Shown here: piece by piece, positions 18,139 to 27,421 of the stretch
How positions within the stretch are numbered: position 1 is the first letter of the stretch
Layout: every line of letters starts with the position of its first letter
NCBI RefSeq assembly: GCF_002554705.1
Contig: NZ_PDEP01000004.1
Location: forward strand, 186,001-250,000
DNA length: 64,000 bases
Direction: 5' to 3'
Origin: Longimonas halophila
GTDB lineage: Bacteria; Bacteroidota; Rhodothermia; Rhodothermales; Salinibacteraceae
Position numbers and translations under genes: made by a program
Notes under the pieces: generated by a model
Seen by the model: the letters and a program-made list of their open reading frames with translations, nothing else
Databases searched by the model: none
Told to the model about the DNA's origin: nothing

Positions 18139-19866
18139 ATGCTAACCCGCTTCTGGCGCGCTGCCGCCGTGCTTCTGCTCGTCGTTGTGCTTGGGGGATG
18201 CGCAAGCACCGCCCCGTCCGAGCCCGATGCCGCAACTTCCGAACCCGCCGCCGATATCGCTCCCCCACCTCGCTTAGCGGTGCCCGTGCCCACGCCCGAC
18301 ACCTTCGCCGTTACGCCCGAGCGTCCGCCCTATGCCTGGTTTCATATGGATGCCGAAGCCAACGGCCATCCCGGACTCAGCACCCATCGCGTGCACACCA
18401 CGCTCCTGGCCAACCGGGCGCCGCAGCAAACGGTCACCGTTGCCATCATCGACTCGGGCGTTGACATGGAGCACGACGAACTGGCGCCCCAGCGATGGGA
18501 AAATGAGGACGAAACGCCTGAGAACGATGTGGATGACGATGCCAACAAATACGTAGACGATGCCTACGGATGGAGCTTTCTGGGCAACCCCAGCGGCGAG
18601 AACGTGAATCACGACACCTACGAGGTGACGCGGCTGTACCGCACCTATCGCACCTGGGTGGCAAGCACCGACACCACGCGGCTCTCCCCTGCCGGGCGCG
18701 ACTCGCTCGACTACTTCTACACGCTGCGCAACGATTTTGAGGAGGAGCGCGACGAGGCCAAGCAGCAACTCTCAAACGTGCGCAACGCCCACAACACCGT
18801 GCAGAACGTGCTGCGCTTCCTGCGCAACGAACTCAACGTCGACGAGGTCACCCCTGCCGATGTCGCGCGCCTGGAAAAGCGCGAGGATCCGCGTCTCCAG
18901 CAGGCCTACGACATCCTGACGTTCTTCTACGATCAGGACCTGACGCCGAGCGATATCGAACAGTTTTACGACCAGGTAAGCGCGCAGGTCGAGTACGGAT
19001 ACAATCCCGACTTTGAGCCGCGCTCTGTTGTGGGGGATACGTACAGCGACTTCACCGAGCAGGGCTACGGCAACTCCGATGTGCACGGCCCCGATCCAGG
19101 ACACGGCACCCATGTGGCCGGAATCATCGGCGCCGCTCGCGACACCACGCTCCGCATTGACGGCGTGGCCCCTGCTGTGCGTCTCATGCCAGTGCGTGCC
19201 GTGCCCGATGGTGACGAGCGGGACAAAGACGTCGCCAACGCCATTCGCTATGCGGCGAACAACGGAGCCGACATCATCAATATGAGCTTCGGTAAGGGCT
19301 ACTCGCCCCAGAAAGAAATTGTCGACGATGCGGTGCGCTACGCGGATTCGCTGGGGGTGCTCATGGTGCACGCCGCAGGCAACAGCGCCCAAGATATTGA
19401 CACCGAGGACAACTTCCCCACCGCGCATTACAACGACGGCGGGCGCGCCACGCACTGGATTGAGGTGGGCGCGTCGGGATGGGACGTTGAGAACGAGTTG
19501 GTCGCCTCCTTCTCCAACTACGGCGCTGAGCGTGTCGATGTGTTTGCCCCGGGCGTAGACATCTACTCCAGCACCACCGGCAACGAATACCGCTTCAACA
19601 GCGGCACCAGCATGGCTGCGCCGATGGTCTCGGGCGTTGCCGCGCTGCTGATGGCATACTACCCCGAGCTCTCGGCGCAGGAAGTGCGCGAGATCATTCT
19701 GGAGTCGGCGGTATCCTATGCCGACGAGCAGGTCACGCGTCCGATGACCGATCAGGAGGCCGAGGCCACGCAGGTTCGCTTCGGCACACTCTCATCTACA
19801 GGCAGCATTGTGAACGCGTACGAAGCCGTGCGGATGGCTGAAGAGCGCCTGCAGGCACGCGAGTAA
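18139..19866 (+). CDS. Subtilisin-like (S8) serine peptidase lipoprotein
   Basis: 575 residues from ATG 18139, which opens a lipoprotein signal peptide with lipobox LGGC (Cys21). The catalytic triad is Asp105 (AIIDSGVDME), His322 (GHGTHVAG) and Ser491 (SGTSMAAP), with oxyanion Asn414 (AAGN). About 217 residues separate Asp and His, far more than the usual 35-60; the insertion (about 150-300) is acidic, helical and coiled-coil-like (FEEERDEAKQQLSNVRNAHN). It is a membrane-anchored periplasmic or surface protease. A hairpin, CATCCCC (19873-19879) with GGGGATG (19892-19898), follows the stop but lacks a T-run. Confidence 0.88.
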   Translation: MLTRFWRAAAVLLLVVVLGGCASTAPSEPDAATSEPAADIAPPPRLAVPVPTPDTFAVTPERPPYAWFHMDAEANGHPGLSTHRVHTTLLANRAPQQTVTVAIIDSGVDMEHDELAPQRWENEDETPENDVDDDANKYVDDAYGWSFLGNPSGENVNHDTYEVTRLYRTYRTWVASTDTTRLSPAGRDSLDYFYTLRNDFEEERDEAKQQLSNVRNAHNTVQNVLRFLRNELNVDEVTPADVARLEKREDPRLQQAYDILTFFYDQDLTPSDIEQFYDQVSAQVEYGYNPDFEPRSVVGDTYSDFTEQGYGNSDVHGPDPGHGTHVAGIIGAARDTTLRIDGVAPAVRLMPVRAVPDGDERDKDVANAIRYAANNGADIINMSFGKGYSPQKEIVDDAVRYADSLGVLMVHAAGNSAQDIDTEDNFPTAHYNDGGRATHWIEVGASGWDVENELVASFSNYGAERVDVFAPGVDIYSSTTGNEYRFNSGTSMAAPMVSGVAALLMAYYPELSAQEVREIILESAVSYADEQVTRPMTDQEAEATQVRFGTLSSTGSIVNAYEAVRMAEERLQARE

Positions 19867-19977
19867 CCGGCGCATCCCCCCAAACGCATATGGGGATGTT
19901 GCATGGTGTGAACGAAACGTAAAGTGAAGCCTTCCGTATGGAGGCTCCCGCGAGTTGTTTGACAGTCTTCGCCGCGC

Positions 19978-20310
19978 ATGTCCGATTCCACGAACCCTCC
20001 GCTGGTCCCTGACACACAGATCAAGCGTGTGGCCCGGCGCCTCAAAATTATGGGCGACCCCGTGCGTCTCCAGCTCCTAAATCTGCTTCGCGTGCACGGG
20101 GAGCTCAACGTGCAGGAACTGGTCGATGCCTCGGGGCAGCGGCAAGCGAATGTGAGCAAGCATCTGGGCATCCTCATGCGCGAGGGCCTCGTATCCCGCC
20201 GCAAGGAGGGCGTGAAGGCGTTCTACACGCTCGACGACCCCAGCCTGCCGGGCATCTGCGTGCTCGTAACGAATCAACTCAGTACCGACGAAGACCCCAT
20301 GCCGTCGTAG
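19978..20310 (+). CDS. ArsR-family winged-helix transcriptional regulator
   Basis: 110 residues with a winged helix-turn-helix: LKIMGDPVRLQLLNLL, the recognition helix region SGQRQANVSKHLGILMREG and the wing LVSRRKEGVKAFYTL. The ELCVC-type metal site of classical ArsR/SmtB repressors is absent (ELNVQEL here), so it is probably not a metal sensor. It is separated by 12 bp from a small membrane protein gene and then the symporter-kinase. Being the only DNA-binding protein in this cluster, it is a plausible regulator of it. That role is inferred from position only. Confidence 0.85.
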   Translation: MSDSTNPPLVPDTQIKRVARRLKIMGDPVRLQLLNLLRVHGELNVQELVDASGQRQANVSKHLGILMREGLVSRRKEGVKAFYTLDDPSLPGICVLVTNQLSTDEDPMPS

Positions 20311-20322
20311 CCCCGTGTGCCT

Positions 20323-20538
20323 ATGGATACGCTGGAAGTCCAACGACGGCTGGTGGCCCTCTTTGTGGTTGGGTGTCTGATGCTGGGGTATCCGCTGCTT
20401 ACGGTGTACAGCGTGCCGCAGACCATAGGCGGCATCCCGGTGCTCTACGTTGTCATCTTTGTGATTTGGGCCGTGCTCATTGGGGCCAGTGCAGCGATCC
20501 TGCACCGCGCTACGGGGGGCGACTCGGGGGGCGCTTAG
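20323..20538 (+). CDS. Small two-helix membrane protein, putative symporter-kinase subunit
   Basis: 71 residues from ATG 20323, with two transmembrane segments (LVALFVVGCLMLGYPLLTV and LYVVIFVIWAVLIGASAAI) joined by a short loop. Only 3 bp separate its stop from the ATG of the symporter-kinase, indicating translational coupling. Small proteins of this shape precede sodium:solute symporter genes, and a different one (DUF4212) accompanies the acetate symporter in this same window. It is therefore likely a subunit or stabiliser of the downstream membrane sensor. Confidence 0.7.
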   Translation: MDTLEVQRRLVALFVVGCLMLGYPLLTVYSVPQTIGGIPVLYVVIFVIWAVLIGASAAILHRATGGDSGGA

Positions 20539-20541
20539 CCA

Positions 20542-23289
20542 ATGAGCACTACGCTTCTCCTGCTGGTGGCCACGGCGTACCTGAGCATCCTCTTTGCCGT
20601 GGCCTACTATGGCGACGAGCGAGCCGAACACGGGCGCAGTCTCGTGAACAACCCCTACATCTACGCCCTCTCGCTGGCGGTGTACTGCACGGCGTGGACG
20701 TTCTACGGAAGCGTAGGCTATGCTGCCACTACCGGCATCAACTTCCTGCCGATCTACATCGGGCCTACGCTCATTGCCATCTTGTGGTGGGGCCTGATGC
20801 GCAAGATCGTCCGCATTAGCGCGCACCAGCGCATCACCTCCATTGCGGACTTCATCGGGGCCCGCTACGGCAAAAGCGCTCTGCTGGCGGGCGTGGCTAC
20901 GGTTGTGGCAGTCATTGGCGTGGTGCCCTACATTGCAGTACAGCTCAAAGCCATCTCGACCAGCTTCGGTGCGCTCACCACGCCGCTGGACAGCACGGCT
21001 GCGACAGAGATTCCCATCTGGCGTGATACGGCGCTCTACGCCGCGCTCGTACTGGCCGCATTCACCATTCTCTTTGGCACGCGCCACCTCGACGTGACCG
21101 AGCGCCATGAAGGGCTGGTCGTTGCCATTGCCTTCGAGTCGGTCGTGAAGCTGGCCGCCTTTCTGGCCGTGGGGCTGTTTGTCACGTTCGGGCTGTACGA
21201 CGGACTCGGCGACCTCTTTCAGCACGGCGCGGCTGTGCCCTCCATCGAGGCGCTCTACACCGTTGATGCCTCGGCGGGCGCCTTTGCCGATTGGATGTGG
21301 CTCACTGGCCTGTCGATGCTCGCGGTCTTGTTTCTGCCGCGGCAGTTTCAGGTCACCGTCGTCGAGAACGTAAATGAGGCGCATCTGCGCAAAGCGGCCT
21401 GGCTCTTCCCGCTCTACCTGCTGCTCATCAACCTCTTTGTGCTGCCCATTGCCGTGGCCGGGCTGCTGCATCATGGCGATGCCACCCACGCCGACATGTT
21501 CGTGCTGCTTGTGCCATTTGGCGAGGGCCAGACTGCGCTCACGCTTTTCGCCTTCATTGGCGGACTCTCAGCCGCCACCAGTATGGTCATTGTGGCCACG
21601 ACAGCGCTAAGCACTATGATCTGCAACGACCTGGTGGTGCCGCTGCTCCTGCGCATCCCGCAACTAAACCTGGCGCAGCGGTCGCGGCTTACCGGCGTTA
21701 TTCTGGGGATTCGGCGCGTGGCCATTGTCGTGGTGCTGCTGTTTGGCTATCTGTATCTGCGCGGTCTGGGGGATGCGCCGTCGCTCGTGTCTATCGGGCT
21801 GATCTCGTTTGCTGCGGTGGCGCAGTTTGCTCCGGCGATGCTGGGCGGCATCTTCTGGAAGCGCGGCACCCGCACCGGGGCGCTCCTTGGGCTTGTGGCG
21901 GGCGTCGCCATCTGGGGCTACACGCTCCCGCTTCCGCTCCTGGCCGATTCCGGATGGCTGCCGGCGTCGTTTATTACCGAGGGCCCGTTCGGCATCGGGG
22001 CGCTGCGCCCGTACGCGCTTCTGGGAATGAGCGAGCTCAACCCGGTGCCCCACACGCTCTTCTGGACGATGCTGGCGAACGGCGGACTGTACGTGGCGGG
22101 CTCCCTGGCCACGCGGCCCAGCATCATGGAGCAGAGTCAGGCCAGTCGCTTCGTCGATGTCTTTCGCCACGCGGGGCCGCAGGGTGCCGCGCCGTGGACG
22201 GGCTCTGCCCCGGTGGCCGACTTGCGCGCGCTACTGCGTCGCTTTTTGGGGTGGCGCGCGGCCGACCGTGCGTTGCAGCGCTACCGTACGCGCCACGACC
22301 TGAAGGCCCTGCCCGAGCGCGCCGACGAGGAGTTGGTTGATTACGTCGAGACGCTGCTTGCTGGGGCCATTGGGGCGGCCAGTGCCAAAGCCGTCATCGG
22401 GTCGGTGGCCCAGGCCAAGCCGCTGCACATTGGCGAGGTGATGGACATCCTCGACGAGACGCAGCAGGTCATGGCGTACAGCCGCGAACTGGAGCGCAAG
22501 AAGGCCGAGCTGGAAGCCGCGACCGAAGAGCTCCGCGCCGCCAATCAGAAGCTGAAAGAGGTCGATCACCTCAAAGACGAATTCGTCTCGACGGTATCGC
22601 ACGAACTGCGCACGCCGCTTACCGCCATCCGGGCGATCTCAGAGATCATGCATCAGACGACCGACCTTTCGCCCGAGCAGCAGCGGTCGTTTGCCACCAC
22701 GATCATGCGCGAAACCGAACGCCTTACGCGTCTCGTAAACCAGGTGCTCGACCTGGAGCGCCTCGACGCCACGCCTGTGCTCGACCGTGCCCTCGTAGAC
22801 CTGCGCGACGTGGTGCGCAACGCCCTCAGCGCGGTGCGTCCGCAGTTTGAGCAGCAGGCCATCGCGCTCAACGTCACGCTTCCCAACCGCCCGTGCCCGG
22901 CGCGCATCGACCGCGACCGCATGACGCAGGTGCTGCTGAACCTGCTCTCGAACGCCGCCAAGTACAGCACCGATGCCGATCCACACGTGGCGGTGCGCAT
23001 GGCCTGCACCAACGACACGCACGCCGTATCCGTAGCCGATAACGGACCCGGCATCCCTGAAGACCAGCAAGAAGCCATCTTCGAGAAGTTTCGGCAGGCG
23101 CGCAACCGCGTGGGTCCGCAAGCGGGGAGCGGACTGGGCCTCGCCATTGCTCGCCAGATTGTGCATCGGCACGAGGGCACGCTCACCGTGGAGAGCACGC
23201 CCGGCGAGGGCGCCACCTTCACCGTGCAGGTGCCTGCGCATCCCCCTGAACCCGTACCGGCTACAGACCCTGAAGCCTCTGTTTCCTAA
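20542..23289 (+). CDS. Sodium:solute symporter fused to histidine kinase (CrbS/CbrA-like sensor)
   Basis: 915 residues. Residues about 1-520 form a 13-helix SSS/SLC5 symporter domain (TAWTFYGSVGYAATTGINFL near the start, FIGGLSAATSMVIVATTALSTM later). A linker resembling the STAC domain and a coiled coil follow (ELERKKAELEAATEELRAAN). The kinase has a HisKA domain with His687 in VSHELRTPL, then an HATPase domain with LNLLSNAAKYS (N box), DNGPGIP (G1) and GSGLGLAI (G2). In CrbS/CbrA-type sensors the symporter domain senses or moves a substrate (acetate, amino acids) and the kinase controls its use. Proximity to acs and an acetate-type symporter suggests acetate. Confidence 0.9.
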   Translation: MSTTLLLLVATAYLSILFAVAYYGDERAEHGRSLVNNPYIYALSLAVYCTAWTFYGSVGYAATTGINFLPIYIGPTLIAILWWGLMRKIVRISAHQRITSIADFIGARYGKSALLAGVATVVAVIGVVPYIAVQLKAISTSFGALTTPLDSTAATEIPIWRDTALYAALVLAAFTILFGTRHLDVTERHEGLVVAIAFESVVKLAAFLAVGLFVTFGLYDGLGDLFQHGAAVPSIEALYTVDASAGAFADWMWLTGLSMLAVLFLPRQFQVTVVENVNEAHLRKAAWLFPLYLLLINLFVLPIAVAGLLHHGDATHADMFVLLVPFGEGQTALTLFAFIGGLSAATSMVIVATTALSTMICNDLVVPLLLRIPQLNLAQRSRLTGVILGIRRVAIVVVLLFGYLYLRGLGDAPSLVSIGLISFAAVAQFAPAMLGGIFWKRGTRTGALLGLVAGVAIWGYTLPLPLLADSGWLPASFITEGPFGIGALRPYALLGMSELNPVPHTLFWTMLANGGLYVAGSLATRPSIMEQSQASRFVDVFRHAGPQGAAPWTGSAPVADLRALLRRFLGWRAADRALQRYRTRHDLKALPERADEELVDYVETLLAGAIGAASAKAVIGSVAQAKPLHIGEVMDILDETQQVMAYSRELERKKAELEAATEELRAANQKLKEVDHLKDEFVSTVSHELRTPLTAIRAISEIMHQTTDLSPEQQRSFATTIMRETERLTRLVNQVLDLERLDATPVLDRALVDLRDVVRNALSAVRPQFEQQAIALNVTLPNRPCPARIDRDRMTQVLLNLLSNAAKYSTDADPHVAVRMACTNDTHAVSVADNGPGIPEDQQEAIFEKFRQARNRVGPQAGSGLGLAIARQIVHRHEGTLTVESTPGEGATFTVQVPAHPPEPVPATDPEASVS

Positions 23290-23302
23290 CGACCTGTGCG
23301 CT

Positions 23303-23671
23303 ATGCCTCATGTGCTTATTGTGGAAGACGAGCCAAGCATTGTAACGCCGCTCAAGTTTCTGATGGAGCAGGAAGGCTGCTCGGTGCAGATTGTGTCGGA
23401 TGGTGCGGCGGTGATGCCAGCCATTGCAGCGCAGCGCCCCGACCTCATTCTGCTCGATGTGATGTTGCCCTCGCGCAACGGGTACGATCTGTGCCACGCC
23501 ATCCGCGAGCGGCCCGAGGGGAACGACATCGCCATCATCATGCTTACGGTAAAAGGCCGCGAGGTAGACATCGAGAAAGGCTACGCGATGGGCGCCGACG
23601 CCTACATCACCAAGCCCTTCGCCGTGGCCGATGTGGTAGCAACCGCCCGCCGCTACCTGCCCGATGCGTAG
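23303..23671 (+). CDS. Receiver-only response regulator
   Basis: 122 residues from ATG 23303, chosen because it begins the receiver fold (HVLIVEDEPSIV). The acidic pocket (Glu8, Asp9, Glu10 region), phosphoacceptor Asp52 in LLDVMLPSRNG, the Thr in IIMLTVKG and Lys in YITKPFAV are present. It stops at the end of the fold with no output domain, unlike the LuxR-type partner CrbR. It starts 13 bp after the symporter-kinase stop codon and is presumably its phosphorylation target. It must act through protein contact, perhaps with the degenerate kinase next to it. Confidence 0.9.
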   Translation: MPHVLIVEDEPSIVTPLKFLMEQEGCSVQIVSDGAAVMPAIAAQRPDLILLDVMLPSRNGYDLCHAIRERPEGNDIAIIMLTVKGREVDIEKGYAMGADAYITKPFAVADVVATARRYLPDA

Positions 23672-23718
23672 CCTGTACCCAGACGGCCCCTGATTCACAT
23701 CAAATCATAACCGCTGCA

Positions 23719-23738
23719 GCGAACGGTCCTCCGTTCGC
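23719..23738. repeat. Perfect 8-bp-stem hairpin
   Basis: GCGAACGG-TCCT-CCGTTCGC lies between the response regulator and the degenerate kinase gene. It shares its stem with the hairpin at 8517-8540. It may limit read-through, but there is no T-run. Confidence 0.45.
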
Positions 23739-23844
23739 CCGTTCCAACGACGCGATGGGCCATGCACCGTTGAAGAGAAGGGCTCGATTTCGTTGTCCTG
23801 ATACACGGTCTTCTGTTGTACCTAATCTGGTTGGATTCGCCGCT

Positions 23845-24840
23845 ATGACGCCCTGGCAGTATGCTTTGCTGAATACGATGACCGGTCCCGCGTTGGTGTG
23901 TACCCCTAACGCCACCGTGCAGGCCTGGAACGACGAAGCCGCGCAGATGCTGATGCCCGATGTTCGCGACGCCGACGCTGTCCAGGAGCAGCTCCATGGC
24001 ACGCTGCTCACGCAGTGGATCGATGCCGATGCCTGGCAGCAGCTGCAAGAGGCGGCCTCGACCGAGGCCCCCACGGTCATCGTGCAGCTGGGCGATGCAC
24101 CGCGCCGTATGCAGGCCACGCGCATTGCGCCCCAGGGCACGCCCCACTGGCTGGTGCGCAATACAACCCCGCCCGCGCCGCGCCCCGACCCGAGTCATGA
24201 CCTGCTGCGACGCCTCATCGAGTCGATGCGGACGCCGCTGGCCAGCATCCGCGCTGCAGTTGAAACCATGCAACAGTATCCGCAGATGGGGGCGGATGCA
24301 GCCGCTCAGTTTACGGATGTAATTGCAGGCCAGGGCATTCGCCTCACCGAACTGATCGACGATGCCAGCACGGCCTACACTGCCATGTATCGCACGCGCC
24401 GCGCACTGGAGCCGATGGGCGGGGCCGCATTGCTCACATGGACGCAGACTGCTGTGCAGGAGGGTACCGACGTGCCTGTATCCACCTCTCAATCTCCCAG
24501 TGCGCTTACCGTGCACCTGGACCCGGCGATGCTCAGGCAGGGCTTCGCATTCGTGAGCGATCGCTTTGTGCATGCCACACGCTGCACCGCGCTCACCATC
24601 TGTGTACAGCGCTCCGATTCGGTGGCGTTGCTCGACCTGTGCGCCGCCGATGGACAGACCGTGACCGAAGCGCGTGTGGAGCGGTGGAAAGACGCCACTA
24701 TTCCGTGGGGCACTACTATGATGCAGCTTACCCTGCATGCGCTGCTCGACCAGCACGACGCACAACTCTGGGTCGAGCAGACCGAGACGGGAGGATCAGC
24801 CCTCCGATTTGCGTTCCCGGTCGTCCCGGCCAACGAGTAA
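23845..24840 (+). CDS. Degenerate histidine-kinase-like protein
   Basis: 331 residues from ATG 23845. An N-terminal PAS-like part (MTGPALVCTPNATVQAWNDE) is followed by a HisKA-like helix pair in which the H-box reads LIESMRTPLASIR: Glu126 stands where the phosphorylated His would be. The C-terminal part aligns by eye with an HATPase domain (DPAMLRQGFAFVSDRF for the N box, GGSALRFAFPVV at the end), but the N-box Asn and the G1/G2 glycine boxes are missing. It is therefore unlikely to phosphorylate anything and may be a scaffold or output partner of the receiver-only regulator upstream. The frame extends to 23296, but that part overlaps the regulator gene. Confidence 0.7.
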   Translation: MTPWQYALLNTMTGPALVCTPNATVQAWNDEAAQMLMPDVRDADAVQEQLHGTLLTQWIDADAWQQLQEAASTEAPTVIVQLGDAPRRMQATRIAPQGTPHWLVRNTTPPAPRPDPSHDLLRRLIESMRTPLASIRAAVETMQQYPQMGADAAAQFTDVIAGQGIRLTELIDDASTAYTAMYRTRRALEPMGGAALLTWTQTAVQEGTDVPVSTSQSPSALTVHLDPAMLRQGFAFVSDRFVHATRCTALTICVQRSDSVALLDLCAADGQTVTEARVERWKDATIPWGTTMMQLTLHALLDQHDAQLWVEQTETGGSALRFAFPVVPANE

Positions 24841-25005
24841 TCTGCCAGCGTGAGGCGGGGGGAAGCCCCACAGACAGAAGCGCCATCGCCTCTCCGAAAA
24901 AACCACATCATCTCTTGACACCGTCTCCTCTATTGATTACGTTTCGGTAAACAATTAACAAAAGCGCTTCCAATACACCAACCAGCGGCGGGTGTTGGGG
25001 CCAAT

Positions 25006-25027
25006 ACTCGGTCTTTAATTCCCGAGT
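25006..25027. promoter_or_regulatory. Candidate operator or 5' UTR hairpin upstream of acs
   Basis: ACTCGG (25006-25011) and CCGAGT (25022-25027) form an inverted repeat 47 bases before the acs start, within a 233-bp AT-richer intergenic region that must contain the acs promoter. A TTGACA at 24916 could be a -35 element, but no good -10 was found at the right distance. Confidence 0.3.
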
Positions 25028-25073
25028 AGTAATAAATCGAGATGCTTCCTTAACAGACAGCCAAGACTCGACT

Positions 25074-27080
25074 ATGAGCGACGAATCCTCTCAGGTAACA
25101 GCGGCTTATTCCGGGCGCGACGACATGTATCCGCCGCCTGACGACTTCCGAGCCCGTGCGCATGTCGGGTCGGAGGCGGAGTACGAGGCCATGTATCAGC
25201 GATCCATCGAGGATCCTGAGGGCTTCTGGGGCGAGCATGCCAGCCGTATCGACTGGTTTGAGCCGTACGATACGGTAAAAGACGTGTCGTACGAGCCCGG
25301 CAACGTGCACATTCAGTGGTACGAGGGCGGCGTTACCAATGCCTGCTACAACGCCATCGACCGGCATGTGGAAAACGGAAAGGCGGATCAGACGGCCATC
25401 ATCTTCGAGCCGAACGATCCGAACACCGAGGAGCCGGAGCACATCACCTACAGCGATCTGCAGGAGCGCGTGGCGAAGTTCGCCAACATCCTGAAATCGC
25501 ATGGTGTGGAGAAGGGCGACCGCGTCACGATCTACCTGCCTATGATTCCGGAGGCGGCCTATGCCATGCTGGCCTGCGCCCGAATTGGCGCGCCGCACTC
25601 GGTGGTGTTTGCCGGGTTCTCGCCCGATGCCCTGGCCGACCGCATCCAGGACTGTGAATCCCACTACCTGATTACCGCCGATGAGGGCAAGCGCGGCACG
25701 AAGCGCGTGCCCCTGAAAGATAATGCCGACAAAGCGCTGGAGCAGTGCCCCGACGTCACCCACACACTGGTCGTGCAGAACACGGGCGGCGATATCGACT
25801 GGGACGACGACCGCGACGTGTGGTATCACGAAGCGCTTGAAACCGTCGATGCCGACTGCCCCTGCGAGCCGATGGACGCGGAGGATCCGCTGTTCATTCT
25901 CTACACCTCGGGCTCAACCGGTAAGCCGAAGGGCGTGCTCCACACGACCGGAGGCTACCTTGTGTACACCAGCATGACGCATGAATACGTCTTCGATCTG
26001 CACGACGACGATGTCTTCTGGTGCACTGCCGACGTGGGCTGGATTACCGGGCACAGCTACATGGTGTACGGTCCGCTCATCAACGGCGGCACGCAGGTAT
26101 TCTTCGAAGGCACGCCCACCTATCCCGATGCCTCGCGCCTGTGGAAGGTAGTCGACAAGCACGACGTGAGCATCTTCTACACCGCGCCGACCGCAATTCG
26201 CGCACTCATGCGGCAGGGCAAAGAGTTTGTCGAATCGACCGACCGCTCGTCGCTGCGCCTGCTGGGCACGGTGGGCGAGCCGATCAATCCGGAGGCCTGG
26301 CGCTGGTACTACAATGTGGTGGGCAACGGCGAATGCCCGATCATCGACACGTGGTGGCAGACCGAGACGGGCGGCATTATGCTGACCGGACTGCCCGGCG
26401 CAGTGCCGCAGAAGCCGGGATCGGCTGCGAAGCCCTTTTTCGGGATTGAACCGGAAGTGCTCGATGGCGCAGGAAACGAGCTTGAAGGCGCCTGCGAAGG
26501 TATTTTGGTCATCAACGACTCCTGGCCGGGGCAGATGCGCACGGTGTATCGCAACCATGAGCGCTTCCAGAACACGTACTTCTCGCAGTACGCGGGCAAG
26601 TACTACACTGGCGATGGCTGCCGCCGCGACGAAGACGGCTACTACTGGATTACGGGCCGCGTGGATGACGTGCTCAACGTAAGCGGCCACCGCATTGGCA
26701 CCGCCGAACTCGAAAGCGCGCTCGTAGCGCACGACAGTGTGGCCGAAGCCGCTGTGGTGGGCTATCCGCACGAGGTGAAAGGCCAGGGCATCTACGCGTA
26801 CGTCACGCTGATTAAGACGGTCGACCCCTCGAATGAACTGCGCGATGAGCTGGTGCAGTACGTGCGCGATCAGATTGGGCCGATTGCGACGCCCGATCAT
26901 ATCCAGTTCTCGGCCTCGCTGCCGAAGACGCGTTCGGGCAAGATCATGCGCCGCATCATCCGCAAAGTCGCCTCACAAGAGTTCGACGACCTGGGCGATA
27001 CCAGCACGCTGGCTGACCCCGAGGTGGTTGAGGAGCTCATTGAGAAGCGCAAAAGCGTGGACGTGAGCGGCGCGAGCTGA
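25074..27080 (+). CDS. acs: Acetate--CoA ligase (acetyl-CoA synthetase)
   Basis: 668 residues, normal for Acs. The N-terminal [20 protein letters not shown] and [12 protein letters not shown] are family-specific. The adenylation loop [11 protein letters not shown], the WWQTETGG acyl-binding region, [20 protein letters not shown] hinge and TRSGKIMRR with Lys623, the usual acetylation site, are all present. It converts acetate, ATP and CoA to acetyl-CoA. It lies downstream of a CrbS-like sensor cluster and upstream of a porin and acetate-type symporter, consistent with a unit for scavenging acetate. Confidence 0.95.
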   Translation: MSDESSQVTAAYSGRDDMYPPPDDFRARAHVGSEAEYEAMYQRSIEDPEGFWGEHASRIDWFEPYDTVKDVSYEPGNVHIQWYEGGVTNACYNAIDRHVENGKADQTAIIFEPNDPNTEEPEHITYSDLQERVAKFANILKSHGVEKGDRVTIYLPMIPEAAYAMLACARIGAPHSVVFAGFSPDALADRIQDCESHYLITADEGKRGTKRVPLKDNADKALEQCPDVTHTLVVQNTGGDIDWDDDRDVWYHEALETVDADCPCEPMDAEDPLFILYTSGSTGKPKGVLHTTGGYLVYTSMTHEYVFDLHDDDVFWCTADVGWITGHSYMVYGPLINGGTQVFFEGTPTYPDASRLWKVVDKHDVSIFYTAPTAIRALMRQGKEFVESTDRSSLRLLGTVGEPINPEAWRWYYNVVGNGECPIIDTWWQTETGGIMLTGLPGAVPQKPGSAAKPFFGIEPEVLDGAGNELEGACEGILVINDSWPGQMRTVYRNHERFQNTYFSQYAGKYYTGDGCRRDEDGYYWITGRVDDVLNVSGHRIGTAELESALVAHDSVAEAAVVGYPHEVKGQGIYAYVTLIKTVDPSNELRDELVQYVRDQIGPIATPDHIQFSASLPKTRSGKIMRRIIRKVASQEFDDLGDTSTLADPEVVEELIEKRKSVDVSGAS

Positions 27081-27421
27081 CGGCAATCGCTGCATTGTTT
27101 AGGGGATGCGCAGGAGACTGCTCAGCGCGACAATCTGCGCATCCCCCTGAAGTTGTACCCTGCACCCCACAACCACCGAACGCCCAGCCTGGGGATGGAG
27201 CCCGTGGGCTGAGCGCTCGAACAATCAACCATCGACGCCCTGGGGATGGAGCCCCGATACCGGCGTCAACAGAACGCAGAACAAGCCGACGGCACGTGTG
27301 CGCAACACAGCGCACAGATGCATGGGCGAATAGATGGAGCTATTGCCCACGCCATCGTGCACGCGCGGCTCGATTCTGCGGCATGTGCTCGAATGACCCG
27401 ATGATCTGACTCACCTGTGCC
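27081..27421. other. Intergenic region with hairpin and direct repeat, 341 bp
   Basis: A perfect 12-bp stem, GGGGATGCGCAG (27102-27113) with CTGCGCATCCCC (27135-27146), follows acs and may act as a terminator or processing site although it lacks a T-run. A 15-base direct repeat CTGGGGATGGAGCCC occurs at about 27197 and 27240. No gene is visible. Confidence 0.55.

Noticed and set aside
24910..25073. Riboswitch upstream of acs
   Set aside because: Only short inverted repeats are seen and they match no riboswitch consensus that I know.
27102..27146. Hairpin after acs as a rho-independent terminator
   Set aside because: The stem is strong but no T-run follows on either strand within a few bases.
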